A DNA stretch of 64,000 nt, taken from NCBI GenBank assembly GCA_905250115.1, contig CAJNOI010000093.1:81876-145875 (forward strand). The letters are read 5' to 3'. Shown piece by piece: positions 1-11,900 of the stretch. This stretch comes from Adineta steineri. Lineage: Eukaryota; Rotifera; Eurotatoria; Adinetida; Adinetidae. A program made the translations under genes and the position numbers. Below the pieces are notes generated by a model that was given only the letters and a program-made list of their open reading frames with translations, did not search any database and had not been told where the DNA came from. How positions within the stretch are numbered: the first letter of the stretch is position 1; every line of letters begins with the position of its first letter.

Positions 1-1
1 T

Positions 2-187
2 GTAGTTGATGATGTTGTTGACGAGGATAATGTAGTTGATGATGTTGACGTTGTTGTCACCGGCGACGTCGTTGTCGATGGTGGCGTTGATAATGACGAT
101 GTTGTCGAGGACAATGTTGGTGATGAAGATGGCATAGATATGGTTATTGGTAATGTAGACGTGATCGGATCTATATCAAAAGAATGA
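2..187 (+). CDS. possible 3' end of a Val/Asp-rich repeat protein (edge-truncated)
   Basis: The frame is open from the window edge to a TGA at 185-187. It encodes about 61 residues dominated by V-V-D-D, V-D-E-D-N and V-V-D-G type units. The DNA is an imperfect GTTGAT/GATGTTGAC repeat and is much more GC-rich than its surroundings. It could be the acidic C-terminus of a gene that starts before the window, or simply an imperfect trinucleotide repeat that happens to be open. No domain is recognised. Confidence 0.25.
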   Translation, partial: VVDDVVDEDNVVDDVDVVVTGDVVVDGGVDNDDVVEDNVGDEDGIDMVIGNVDVIGSISKE

Positions 188-667
188 GATTAAAAAGAGT
201 ACGAAAAATCAGACAGAGATTTGCACAAATTTATACATATTTTCTTTTACTAGCAATGTGTTTGGTTATTAATAATTTGTGATAAGTTGATTTAACATAT
301 ACGACGAAGACTCGCTCTGCCCTTGAACATTAATTCAATATCGCTGGTATTATCTGACGACTTTAAGTATCAATAGAAAATCAAACAATTCAGAATAATA
401 GCAACGATTTCACACTTCGACATCTGTGAACAAAGTCGAATGTAAAATTCTATTTCTATGAAAACTTGTCACGATTATCAATTGACTAAACTAAATTAAT
501 TTTTGTTATTTATATGTTTCGTAGTTTATACACCATGTTAATTAATGTCTTTAAATAGACATTTTTGAACTTGTCAAAGCTGTTAACGTGTACATGAACA
601 TTTTTAAATATTAAATAAAGATTAACTATCAAGATCTTGCTTACAAGATGTTAGACTAAGGTGAGTT
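188..667. other. intergenic, nothing recognised
   Basis: AT-rich sequence with no open frame of useful length, no inverted repeat and no RNA gene that I can see. Confidence 0.5.
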
Positions 668-1029
668 TCATACAAAATAAAAACCATTGTAGGAAAAACC
701 TATGATATATGTGTAGTATTTATAATAAACTTACTATATTTTGTTGATATTATTGATTGATTAATAAATATCAACGAAGCATTGAAACTAATTTCAATTA
801 AGATTGAACTAATATTTGAATAAAATAATTGACAAGTTTGATTTATGGAAAAATAATTTAATGCAAATATTATTTCATTTGATTTTATCATTTCACATAT
901 GCATTGGTTTTGCGGTATATTCCATAATAATTTATACACGTTACCAGTCATTATATTATTCTCTATTCTACCGATAAGAATACTATCACAAGGACAAAGT
1001 ACCAATATAAACCAAAATCTCCAGAACAT
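668..1029 (-). CDS. possible small secreted protein, two exons
   Basis: The ATG at 1029 opens a frame with a hydrophobic leader (MFWRFWFILVLCPC) followed by five Cys-, Asn- and Ile-rich stretches and at least three N-x-S/T sites. At 733-734 there is a good donor (GTAAGT) and at 700-701 an acceptor (ATCATAG). Splicing 735..1029 to 668..699 keeps the frame and gives 108 residues ending at TGA 668-670. Without splicing the frame stops at 700. I recognise no family. The leader suggests secretion. The call rests on the leader plus one plausible 34-bp intron, which is shorter than most introns here, so a chance frame is possible. Confidence 0.33.
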
Positions 1030-1871
1030 GTTTCACTGCCTTATGCTTTGAACTCTTTTTCTAAGATTGTTTAAATAACTTGTAGTTTTATTTTCTTGCT
1101 TCATTTTTCTTAGTTCTATAGTTTAAGATTTAATTATTACAAAAATAGGTGCCGTATATTGTTTGTTAAGTATGTAACAACAAAGTGCATTCATGACTAT
1201 ATTATAAGAAAAACGAGTAGAAAAAAAAATGAAAAGAATACTTGACTAAAAGTGAAGTGATTATTATATTTCAGTTGATATAATCGACGTCATGAAAATG
1301 AAACTAGAATTAATGAGTAGAAAGAGAAAAAGAAATAATATTTTTCTTTTCCATGTAATAGATTCTTTTAATTAAATTCTGTTTCGAGTTTTCATCGGAT
1401 GTCATGAAAGAAAGAACGCAAGAAACACTTCACTTGTATGTTCAGTAAACACATTTACATTATCTATAGATGATTACAGAAATTGGCATACTTTTTCACC
1501 TTATTTCTTGTTAAATTTTACTCTAAGAACTAGGTGAATAAACGCATAAACACAAAGGGCTGTATAATCATGTTTACCACATATAAATATTTTAAACTAA
1601 GAGGTCTTCACATAAAAACCAGGAGTTTATTAATCAATTTTTTTAGAAAATAAAAAAATATTTAGTGGTATTCTCTAAAGGATAGTTTTTGTATATATTC
1701 TCACAGAGAAGTTATTTTTTTGTAGAAAAGCAAAAATAGTAAATTTTCCAACAAATAATAAAAAAAGAGGTAGTATAAAGCATATAAAACATACAAACAA
1801 CATAAAAAAAAGTTTTCTTACAAAGTGATACGAACGAAAAATAAAACTAACATATAGTAATCATGATTTGT
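1030..1871. other. intergenic, nothing recognised
   Basis: AT-rich, with many poly-A/poly-T runs. No coding frame or repeat element is apparent. Confidence 0.5.
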
Positions 1872-3045
1872 TTATTTTACCAAGCGTAAAAGTTTTGCAA
1901 TATGCGAGTATTTTTCTGGTAAACGAGTTTCTTTTAACGAACTCGGCTTAGATAGAACATATTCATATAATTCTGTATAATTTATATAAAAAGTCAGCAT
2001 AGTTTTTGATTCTATTCCTACAAGATCATTTTTCACTTTTTTCGATTATTATTCCATAAAAACTTCATGTGACTGAAGATAGAATCACAGAAAGCATTCG
2101 ACGCAAGTATGGAAAAAAGTATAAAATGAAGTCATTTTTGCGAACTACGCACATTTTCACCATTGAGAAGATAAGCCCATAAATGATCGCATCTAATTGG
2201 CGGCTTTTTCTTGTGTCGTTAATAGGTTCTAATATCACATTCTTCTTCTTCAATATCTATTTCACGAAGATTGACAGAACTTTGTAGAATTAAACACAAA
2301 TATGTCTTGAAGGACCACATATTCTTTTGAGGATGATCGTCGTGGTGGTAGCGATGCTGAACGTTTACGTTTGCCTAGATGAACAGGCTTTGATGCATGA
2401 ATGGTGATTGTTGATGTTATATCATTTTGTGTTTGTGGTGCTACTGATGGCAACTCTAACGCACCCGATGTCAGACAATGTTCTATGTTGTTCATAAGTT
2501 GTTGGAGATAAAATTGGAGTTACTGGTGTCACCTGCAGTGAACGTGGTGACCCGGGTGAGCTCGATCTTGTTGGAGTTGTTGTGGATTGACCAATTTGTT
2601 TTTAGCGGATTTTGTTTTGTTAACAACTTGTGTTGGAAGATCGATATTAGCGGCTTCAGTAACTTCTGTTGTGATTGTTGTTCCTTTTATTCTTGGTAAT
2701 GGTGGTGGTGTTGGTTTTTGTTAATATAATTAATAACTGCATGAATAAATGATCGAAATAATTTTTCTAAACCATGTACTTCATATAAATGTGGATTATT
2801 CTCAATATTTCTTCTACTTTACAACCAAAAAAGTCATCAATCAAGCGACTATTTTATTTAAGAATTAAACTTGTAATTATACTATCGATATTAACACTCG
2901 TTGTATAATGTTTTTGTAGTAACAAATTAACTTCTTGCATACATGAGCTGCCTGATTCGAATTCGAAAATAATTGCTGAATGACAGGAACAGATTTAGTT
3001 TTAGATGCGGGCGAGAAGAAGACAGTTTCTTTCTTTTTGGTAGGA
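1872..3045 (-). pseudogene. frameshifted pseudogene of a Ser/Thr/Pro-rich, NLS-bearing protein
   Basis: Read on the minus strand, protein-like text runs almost without a break from about 3045 to a TAA at 1872 but jumps frame at least five times. In order: a K-T-K-S-V-P-V-I-Q-Q-L-F segment; a helical stretch ending in N-S-R-L-I-D-D-F-F-G-C-K-V-E-E, interrupted by an in-frame TAA; PHLYEVHGLEKLFRSFIH; a Pro/Thr-rich tract; a basic motif GKRKRSASLPPRR that looks like a nuclear localisation signal; and a C-terminal helical part ending KYSHIAKLLRLVK. No consensus introns explain the frame changes, so this is a decayed (possibly processed) copy. The layout faintly recalls AF4/FMR2-type elongation factors with a helical C-terminal domain, but I would not name it. 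Confidence 0.6.
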
Positions 3046-4117
3046 TAAAAGGAGTTTTAGGTTTTTGAATGTTCGTTTATATTCGAACTCAAGTGGAGCA
3101 TCTACTCTAAGAACTATAGATAAATAGAAGTGTTATATACAGTGCCCTCTATAATTTATTAACATAGAAGATGCGTGAAGGTCCTACTATTTGCATCATG
3201 ATAATCAGTAAGATAATTGAAAGTGAACAAAAAAAAAGAAAAAGCTATATTTTGTATTAATTTAGTCATAAATATTTAACTACCAATTAAAAATGCAAAA
3301 AAATAATACCGATATAGATTTAAAATTGTAAGATTCATTTTTTGAAATCATAAAAAAAATTATGACAGAAAATATCAAAAACGATCGATAGCTGTTAATT
3401 ATTGAGGGTGTGAACATGAGATACATCATTCTTGAATCCTGACATTAACATTCTTCTCAACTGTCTTAGAATTTATAGCATGAGGTACGATATCATTTTT
3501 ACAAAGAGAAATAAATATACTCAGAAAGATAAGATAACATTGAATATGTGCATGTTATATTTTATTATTTGTCAGTGAGTTTGGTATAAAAGAACAAGAT
3601 AAGATCTAGAAATTGTTTTTTGATTGAATTTTTCTTCAATTGATATCTTATTATCGGTCATATGCATTATTTCATTGTTCATTTTTAATGAAGGTTCACT
3701 TTATTCTCAATTGTTAAGAAAAGTATTGTAGTTTTCGTTTGAGAATTTTGCATTAATTGATGAATATTGATTTGTCTTTAAAACTGTTCGAGAGTATATA
3801 GACTATAACAAAATGTATTTATAATTGCAGTATGACCAGTTATGATAGTTTTATTTTCTATTGAAATAGATGTGACTTTATGAAAGATAAAGAACGATCC
3901 TATATAATAATCTCAAATATGTGTCGAAATATTCTTGATTTTTTTATAATAAAATTCGAGTGGTGAGTATTTTCTAATAGGAAATAGAGTTTTAGTGTTG
4001 TTATTAATGTTGATCTCGAATATGGATCAAGTTTATATAACTAAAATTTAAAAATTTCTTTGATTTTATTAATTAAAATAAATAAATATTTGTTTTAATT
4101 TTAATTTTTTGATAAAA
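3046..4117. other. intergenic, nothing recognised
   Basis: AT-rich spacer between the pseudogene and the amine oxidase gene; its right end is the upstream region of the oxidase. No clear element is seen. Confidence 0.5.
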
Positions 4118-5443
4118 ATGATCGATTTATATGATGTAATTATAATTGGTTGTGGTCCATCTGGTATTGGTGCTGGTATTGAATTTGAAAAAATGAAATC
4201 AAATATAAAATATGTTATATTAGAAGCACGAGATCGTATTGGTGGTCGAGCTTATACCGATATAACAACATTTGATGAAAATACTCCAGTTGATATTGGT
4301 GCACATTATCTTTGTCACCATGAAGAAAATAATTATTTACGTAGTCATTATATTTCATCAGATAAAGATTTTATTGAATCAGATTCTTATGATAAATTAA
4401 CAATGAAAATATTTCATGAAAATGGAAATCTCATTTCTGATGATTTAATTAATAAAGCTATGAAATATGTTGACGATTTATTATTAAGAACAAAAGAATA
4501 TTCAAATGAAATATCTGATATATCAATCTATAATTTAATTCGAAATCAATTAGAAAATATTCATGATAATAATATAAAATCTGTTATTAAAATGTGTCTT
4601 AGTTATATCGAATGTCATGAAGGTTCAAATTTAAATGAACTTTCAAGTAAATGTTATGGAAAAGGTGAAGGAAATCTTATAGAATCTGATCTATCAATTT
4701 TTAATGGTTTAGGTACATTAGTTAAAAATATCGCATCAAAATCTAATCTTTCAATTCAATTCAATAGTATTGTTACTAATATTAATATATTAAATAATAT
4801 TGTTGAAATAAAAACAAAAGATAAGAAAAAATATTTATGTAAATATGTTTTATTAACAATTCCATTAGGTTGTTTAAAATCTAATTCAATTAATTTTTCT
4901 CCATCATTACCTCAATGGAAACAAGATGCAATTGAAAAAATGGGTTTTGGTTTATTAAATAAAATTTATCTTCAATTTTCTAATAGATTTTGGGATAAAC
5001 AATTAAAAAGAATAACTATTGTTAAAGATCAATCACAATTTTATTATTGTTTACCTGAATATTCTATGTTAGCATTATATGTATCAGGTTATCAAGCAAG
5101 ACAATTTGAACAAAAAACTGATAAACAAATTGTAGATGATATATTTCAATCACTTAGGCAAATTTATCCAAATATAACTTATCCAATAAAATGGTTAATA
5201 ACAAGATGGGGATCAGATCCATTTTCTCAAGGTTCATATTCAAGTTTTCATGTTGGAAGTAATATTGAAACTTTAAAAGAATTATCTCGTGAAACACATG
5301 ATGGACATGTTTGTTGGGCTGGAGAACATACTAATTATAATGGATCGATTGGTTATGTTGATAGTGGATTTGAAAGTGGAATACGTGAAGCGAAAAGAAT
5401 TCTTAATAAACTTCAATTATCAACAGAGATTAACATTAATTAA
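4118..5443 (+). CDS. flavin-containing amine oxidase (MAO/polyamine oxidase family)
   Basis: This intronless 441-residue frame starts at ATG 4118; the codon at 4109 is TTG and is not needed. The N-terminus is a Rossmann FAD site (YDVIIIGCGPSGIGAG), followed by the family fingerprint LEARDRIGGRAYT and DIGAHYL. The middle holds VLLTIPLGCLKS, as expected before the substrate domain. Near the end come W-G-S-D-P-F-x-Q-G-S-Y-S and WAGEHTNYNGSIGYVDSG, the C-terminal FAD-contact motif. Members oxidise primary or secondary amines or polyamines to an aldehyde and H2O2. The substrate cannot be told from sequence. There is no signal peptide or C-terminal anchor, so it is probably cytosolic or peroxisomal. 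Lack of introns beside intron-bearing neighbours would fit lateral acquisition, but that is inference. Confidence 0.92.
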   Translation: MIDLYDVIIIGCGPSGIGAGIEFEKMKSNIKYVILEARDRIGGRAYTDITTFDENTPVDIGAHYLCHHEENNYLRSHYISSDKDFIESDSYDKLTMKIFHENGNLISDDLINKAMKYVDDLLLRTKEYSNEISDISIYNLIRNQLENIHDNNIKSVIKMCLSYIECHEGSNLNELSSKCYGKGEGNLIESDLSIFNGLGTLVKNIASKSNLSIQFNSIVTNINILNNIVEIKTKDKKKYLCKYVLLTIPLGCLKSNSINFSPSLPQWKQDAIEKMGFGLLNKIYLQFSNRFWDKQLKRITIVKDQSQFYYCLPEYSMLALYVSGYQARQFEQKTDKQIVDDIFQSLRQIYPNITYPIKWLITRWGSDPFSQGSYSSFHVGSNIETLKELSRETHDGHVCWAGEHTNYNGSIGYVDSGFESGIREAKRILNKLQLSTEININ

Positions 5444-5770
5444 ATCTTTTTTTTTTTATTTTTAAAAATAAAATTTTATATTTGTTTTAAGAAATTAATC
5501 TACTAGTGTTCATTGACTGAGAGAAAATAATTGATTATTATTTCTATGACAGTTTCTTCGTTGATGAAAATCGAAATGCAAGAGTAAATAGAATTTAATG
5601 GAAATAAAGTCAAGTATATGTTAGGTATTGATATTTTATCTGTAATTAATTGAAACTTTAATTCAACTATTAGATGATTATTATATGGCACGTTGAAAAA
5701 AGGTACTCAATTGTTTCAAATCAATGTAAAACAAAATGTGAATAGAAAACTGGTAGGATTAAAATAGATT
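5444..5770. other. short intergenic region between convergent genes
   Basis: Holds the 3' flanks of the convergent amine oxidase and GH43 genes, with AATAAA-like motifs near 5467. Nothing else is seen. Confidence 0.5.
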
Positions 5771-6898
5771 TTAATAAATATTTGAAATAACATCAATAGT
5801 AAAATTAGCAGCATAGTTCATATATTTGACTTTACCATATGAATCAAAAGCTAGAGGTGACCAATATGTAAAATCATGTCCTTTAGCACCATCTGGAGAA
5901 CTTTGCCATTTATTTCCTTGCCATAAATATCCATAAGTTTCATTTCCACTAGTTTTAAATTGTAAAATATTATATAATTGAGCATGACCTTCATTTCCTA
6001 AATTATTCATTGTATCAAATGGTCCGAGCGGATGCAAAGAACTATAGACTGTAACAGATGCTCCATCCGAACAATAACAACAACATTGACCAAATACAGC
6101 ATAATAGATTCCATTCCGTTTGAACATTGCACCACCTTCAACAAAAGTTTGACCAAAATATCCACTATTAAATTCTTTTCCTAATGAACTAAGATAATCA
6201 TCAGATAATTTTTCAACAGACATTAAATGATCAGGTTTATAAACACTACCATCAATATGTGCATTATAAATAATATAAGCATCTCCATTATCATCTTGAA
6301 AAAGATTTAAATCTCCTGTATTTTCCCATGCTAATGTTGTAACTTTTTCAGTAACTAATTCAAATGGACCTTGAGCTGTATCAGATATCGCAACAGCACA
6401 TTGTGATTGAGAAACACCTGTACCAGTAGCTGGTAAAAAATTAAACCACATAACCCATTTATTTGTTTTTTGATTTGGCAAAACACGAGGACCAAACATT
6501 ATTCCGGGAGTTTTCATTGAAGACATTTCAAAAACATATCCATGAAATTTCCATACAGAAAGATCTGTTGATGTATAAAGACTAACATTATGATTAAGTT
6601 GAAAACCACATCCACCTATATGCCATTCTGTACAACCTGATGGACCTGGAGGTTCTTTACATAAACCATAACTTGCACCATAATAATAATAAAGACCATC
6701 ATGATAAAATACATTACCATCATGAGCATCCATTATATTTCCATCGGTATCTCGTCGAGGAATTACATTACTAAGTGTTACTTTACGACATAGAATCGTA
6801 CTTATCATTGTAATTAAAAACATCATCACAATATTTATGAACATTTTCATTGCTAAAATTTGAAAAAGAATCAATAGAAAACAAATCCTTTTTTCCAT
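5771..6898 (-). CDS. secreted glycoside hydrolase, GH43 family (exo-beta-1,3-galactanase-like subgroup)
   Basis: An intronless 375-residue protein starting at ATG 6898. Residues 1-36 are strongly hydrophobic, a signal peptide or anchor. The five-bladed propeller begins with PRRDTDGNIMDAHDGNVFYH, typical of the GH43 subgroup that acts on beta-1,3-galactan. It continues with G-D-L-N-L-F-x-D-D-N-G-D-A-Y (likely pKa-tuning Asp near 196) and F-V-E-G-G-A-M-F-K (likely acid Glu near 254). In this subgroup, from memory, a Gln replaces the usual Asp base; a candidate is in Y-L-W-Q-G-N-K-W-Q. Many Cys (about 10 after the leader) fit an extracellular enzyme. It would trim galactan side chains such as those of arabinogalactan proteins. 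Fungal or bacterial relatives are common, so lateral origin is possible. The exact substrate is inferred. Confidence 0.87.
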   Translation of the reverse strand: MEKRICFLLILFQILAMKMFINIVMMFLITMISTILCRKVTLSNVIPRRDTDGNIMDAHDGNVFYHDGLYYYYGASYGLCKEPPGPSGCTEWHIGGCGFQLNHNVSLYTSTDLSVWKFHGYVFEMSSMKTPGIMFGPRVLPNQKTNKWVMWFNFLPATGTGVSQSQCAVAISDTAQGPFELVTEKVTTLAWENTGDLNLFQDDNGDAYIIYNAHIDGSVYKPDHLMSVEKLSDDYLSSLGKEFNSGYFGQTFVEGGAMFKRNGIYYAVFGQCCCYCSDGASVTVYSSLHPLGPFDTMNNLGNEGHAQLYNILQFKTSGNETYGYLWQGNKWQSSPDGAKGHDFTYWSPLAFDSYGKVKYMNYAANFTIDVISNIY

Positions 6899-7945
6899 AT
6901 CACCTTATTAGTTTCAGTAAAAAAGACAAGTTTTTTTTATCAGATCAAAAAAAAATATCTCATAGCCCGTGTTATTCATTTAAAATACTTTGTCATTTGT
7001 AATATTCCCTCACATAATAATAACTAAATTTTGAAATATTTCTATGTAGAATGAAAAAAACACAAATTTTCTACGGCTTCTGACTATAGTTTTTGTCTTT
7101 TCTTAGGTTATCATTTTGCTGTTATCTATAGAAAAAAAGCAGGAGAATTAAATTATCAGATGATGTTAGACATTGAAGATACGAAATTATAAATAACTCT
7201 GTTTTTAAAGTATTTAATAACAAATTTTTTCATTGGTCCAACTTCGGAGCAAGAAAAGAATGTGTGTGTGAATCATATTTCTCACATTTAGTTATCAATT
7301 TAGATAATCACTCTAACTTTCAACATATAGTATTCATCGGTTGAGAATGATTTCTCTTGATAAATGTGGCATCTATTTGACGAAATATCTATGAGAAATT
7401 CTGAAATAACATAGAATATTATATCAAATGTTTTCAATATCATTTTGTTTGTTTATTTGCAGCAGATTTGTAAATTTCTATGTTTTTATTAAGAGATATT
7501 CAACAGCGAATCTACATGAAAACCCTCCAATACAAAACAAAATGAACTTGTTTGTCTAATTTTCAAATACTAAATAAATATATGAATAGATTTTCAAATA
7601 TGTCCTCAAATGACTTAACTTTTGAGTATTTTTACAAAAATAATCAATAAAACACGAATTAAAACTTGACATACAATTATCTTATTATAAAATGGATGAA
7701 TTGTAATAAATGTTTATCATCCATTTATTATTATATCATTAGATAAAATCTGTTTGTGTTTATGAGAGAACGAAACATGATGAAATTGAATAATTCTTCG
7801 CATCCTTGCATATTGATCTTTCGCCTTTATCTTGATTCGATTAATGAGAAAAAAATAAATGAAAAACATTCTTTGATATTTATCGACAATTCGAACTTTA
7901 TTATAAAAACAATGAAAACATTTCATTTGTGATTGAATTATTAAA
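6899..7945. other. intergenic between divergent genes
   Basis: AT-rich upstream region shared by the GH43 gene (minus) and the next gene (plus). A 69-codon minus-strand frame at 7717-7926 has no domain or codon-level support. Confidence 0.5.
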
Positions 7946-8608
7946 ATGAATTGTTTCTTTATTGGTTTATTGAATATTTTAATTGTGATTGGTATTAATA
8001 GTTCTTCACATGAATTATCATCATCATCATTGATTGATAAAGATGCTGAGGATATGGCAGAATTATTTGAAAAAATTTGGTCTTTAAAACCTGTTTCAGT
8101 TGGAAAATTAGAACCTTTCGGCTATTGTCAAGTTATAGAAGAATGTTGTACAACTGAATATCGTTCAAAAGCAATATCATCTTTTGTTGCATTCTTAGAT
8201 AATCATAATGTTAAAAATCGTTTTATTCAAACTTTAAATCAATGTATAAAATCAAATGATTTTATTGATGAAAATAATGAATTATGTTCATCATTTCAAT
8301 CATCGATTATTGATCATCGAAAAGATTTAAATGATCCTGACGTACAAAAATTTGTTATTGCTATTGGAAAATATGAAAAAGAAGTTGAAAGATTAATATC
8401 TACTATTGATTCAAATTGTAATGATAAAGAAAAACATGCAATTATATGTTTATCTGATAAACAATTATTAAAAACATGTGCAACGAAAATTCTTCAATAT
8501 TCAAATCATATTGATGGAGATAAATTTTATCAAGAAATTTTAATGAAAACTAAACAAATATTTAATGATATTCATCAACAATTGTCTTACAAATTCAAAA
8601 AGAATTAA
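7946..8608 (+). CDS. unknown secreted protein, Cys-containing and helical
   Basis: A 220-residue single-exon frame with a clear signal peptide (MNCFFIGLLNILIVIG, then small residues). The mature part is acidic and helical with spaced cysteines: CQVIEECC near 60, then single Cys in NQCIKS, ELCSSF, SNCND, IICLS and KTCATK, probably forming disulfides. There is no transmembrane segment after the leader. It ends FKKN* followed by AATAAAA. I recognise no family. The regular frame, leader and Cys pattern make it a likely real gene of unknown role. Confidence 0.75.
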   Translation: MNCFFIGLLNILIVIGINSSSHELSSSSLIDKDAEDMAELFEKIWSLKPVSVGKLEPFGYCQVIEECCTTEYRSKAISSFVAFLDNHNVKNRFIQTLNQCIKSNDFIDENNELCSSFQSSIIDHRKDLNDPDVQKFVIAIGKYEKEVERLISTIDSNCNDKEKHAIICLSDKQLLKTCATKILQYSNHIDGDKFYQEILMKTKQIFNDIHQQLSYKFKKN

Positions 8609-8942
8609 ATAAAATTTTATTTCCAAAGAAAATATAATAAAATAAGGATACCATGAGAGGGTGAATGGATACTTTTGTTATTTTGAATTTATTTTCTCTG
8701 ATCAATGTACTGAAACTCAAAATGATAATTAATTTACTTGATAAGATTAGTAACTCATGGGTTGAAATACGTGTCATCAAAATCTTTTCTACGGATACAA
8801 AGAAAATATAGTAAATCACATTTGAGTAATGAATCAATTGAATCTTGTGTCGTCTAATAATACAAAAACTGAAAAAATCAAATCAAATAAAAGAATGAGT
8901 AGATGGAGTAAAAAGATTGATAAATGTATTTTTATAAATAAG
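8609..8942. other. short intergenic region
   Basis: 3' flanks of the convergent secreted-protein and CNNM genes; nothing distinctive. Confidence 0.5.
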
Positions 8943-11900
8943 TTAAGTCTGATCAGTAGAAGATAAATGATGATGTTGATTGTCAGTTAAATTCAATGTA
9001 CTATGATTTAAAATTGTTGGAATCTCCGGTGAACTGTTATCAACGTATTGCGAACCAGATCTTGAACGAGGTCGTTTGAAATGACCTTTAGGTTCTGTTT
9101 TAACAGGTATCGGATTCATTGTTGGTATAAAAGTCATTGATCGTTTACGTGTTCTTTCTTTTGTTTCATTTGATGGTCTAATACCTGTTTCGAGTTGATC
9201 AACACAATTCGCTTTTTCTAATTCTTGTATTAATAAATCAATTTGTTCACCATTAGAATTGAGCATTGCTGCACCACCATCGATTTTTCGTTCATTTTCA
9301 AAGAAATTTGCACGAACAGCTGCTAACCAATGTCGACGACGAATACGTAAAAGTTGCACATCCTCACAAACTCGTAAACTGAAATCTGGTACGAATGATC
9401 GAGATTTAAGATTTTTAGAATGTAAAATATCTTCTACGGTACTATCGGGACTCTTTAGAAAAAGAAAAGAAAAAGATTATTATTGAAAATAATACTAAAA
9501 TGATGATTTGTTACTTACACAAAGTAATGCACTGACACCAAAGCAAGAAAATGGACCGACTAAACTAACAATTTTCTCTTTCCCAGTTATTAATTCTGCT
9601 TGTCCATTAAGAATAATTACAAAATAATCAACCGGTTTTCCATATTCATAGATGTACGTGACATTACCCATTTTAAATTTTTCTTCATCATACTCATATT
9701 CTTGATAGAGTTGAATATTTAATAAACGAGCAAGAATATCAGATGATATGAAGTGGGAAGTAAATGGTTCAACACCTAGAATAAATAAACAGAACAATCA
9801 TTCAGAAAGAATTTGATTTGTAAAATAAAAGTGACAATTTTCATCTCTCTGACTTGTCTAATGTCATATAAAATTAACGTACTTGTTGAAAGAAATTGAA
9901 AAATCGCAACTTTCATTTGAGCTGATATTTTCGTTGTATCATCAGTTGTATTTGTGTGACGAATGAACGCTGAGAAATTGGGTGCTTGTGATAATTTATT
10001 TCGTACTTTACCACGATTATCAGCTAAAATAGATTTGAATTTTGTCTTCTAAAAAATAATAATATTTTACTTACTAAACACATCAGTTTCATCAATAATT
10101 TCTTCTTGAATCATTTCTTCAATAATATCTTCTAATGTAACAATACCAACTGCTCTTACTTTTGGATCAAGAGAACTATTATTCTCATATTCAATAACCA
10201 CACCCATATGATATTGTTCTAAAATATTTCATTGAAATAAAATTACAAGATGATCTTTACTCATTACCTTTTTTAAGTTTATTAAATACTTCATAACATG
10301 AATCATCAGGCATAATCAATTTCCCATAACGACGATTATAAAAAGTCATAACATTTCTTACTGTAAATTTTCCTGATTCAGTATCAAGTAGAGCAAAATC
10401 TCTCATATTGACTAAACCAATAATATTATCACTAAAATAAGAAAAACAATTGATAGACAATGTGTAATTCAAATATTGAATTAATATCTTACCGTTGTTT
10501 TTCATAAACAGGTATACGTGAATATCCATAACCATGTGCAGATAAAATAAGTTCATCATCAACAACTTGATCAGCTTCGAGCATGAAAACATCAATTAAA
10601 TTAGTCATTATATCACGAATTTTCTTCGATTTCAAACTCAATACACCGGTCATGATATTTTTCTCTCGATCTTCAATATCAGGTGATTGAGAATGTTTCA
10701 ATAAGACACTCATTTGTTCACGTGTATAACTAGCACCTATTTCATCGCCTGAAAATCAGATTAAAAATATGTTTTAGGTAGAGAAAAAATATTGATAAAT
10801 TTTTCTTCTTACCAAGAATAAGATCGAGAAGTTTACCAAGAGGATAAGCAATAGGAGATGTTAAAATCATAAAAAAACGGGTAAGAAAAATTGTTTTCGA
10901 ACCAATTAGAAGACCATATCGTGAACAAATAGCTTGGGGAATAATTTCACCAAAAATAACAATTGCAAGAGTAGCGCCTGCTACAGCCAATATTCCATGT
11001 ATTAATGTATCAAGAAGAATTGTTGTTATTGAATTAACCAAAACATTACCCAAAAGAATTGTACAAAGTAAAAAATTGCCTCGTTTACGTACTGGATAAA
11101 TACTTTTAGCATATTTTCTATCATTGGGTGATCCGGCTTCTTGAATGACAAGAAGTTCCTGTGGTGTTAATGACATAAGACCCAAATTGAGACCAGAGAA
11201 AAGACTTGATAAACAGAGAAGAAATAACACGAAAAGAATTGTTACCCAAACAGGTAGAACAGGCTTAGTAACAATCAATTTTAAAGCTAATCTACATTAA
11301 TTATTCAAGTTCAACTCAAAATAGATTAGAAAAAAAAACTTACCGATCGCCTTGATGACATGCATATGGTGTATTAGGTGATTGTAGACAAACATATAGT
11401 GTTGAACCATAATAGGGTAGATTCAGTGTAAAGAAAGCCTGTTCAATCATAGATTGAGATGAATCAATTGTATCCATTGTCAATGTATACAAATGATCTT
11501 TTTGTTCCAATGAACAAGTATTTGGATGAGTCGTAAATGATATTATACTTCCATTCAAATTTTTCCCTAAACCATTCAAATGAGAAATAATGGAATACAC
11601 AGTGAATTTATTTATGTCTGTCATTATTTGACAAAATTTCTAATTAGTAAGATTTTCTTGTTCAATATTGTTATTTATTTCTATACTGTAAGTTTGACAT
11701 ATTGGATTGACTAATGAGGGAACGTCACCGACTGTTCAATCGCTTTTTTAATAAAAACCATTGTTATAGAGGTTATCAACCGTGCTGATTCGGAATATGA
11801 GCATGAGAAGTGCCCTTAGGCCTTTATAGAACGGTTTTGTAGAAAGCCAGTTTCCAAAAATCACATAAGTTCTACTACCCAGACAGACATGATCTTTAAA

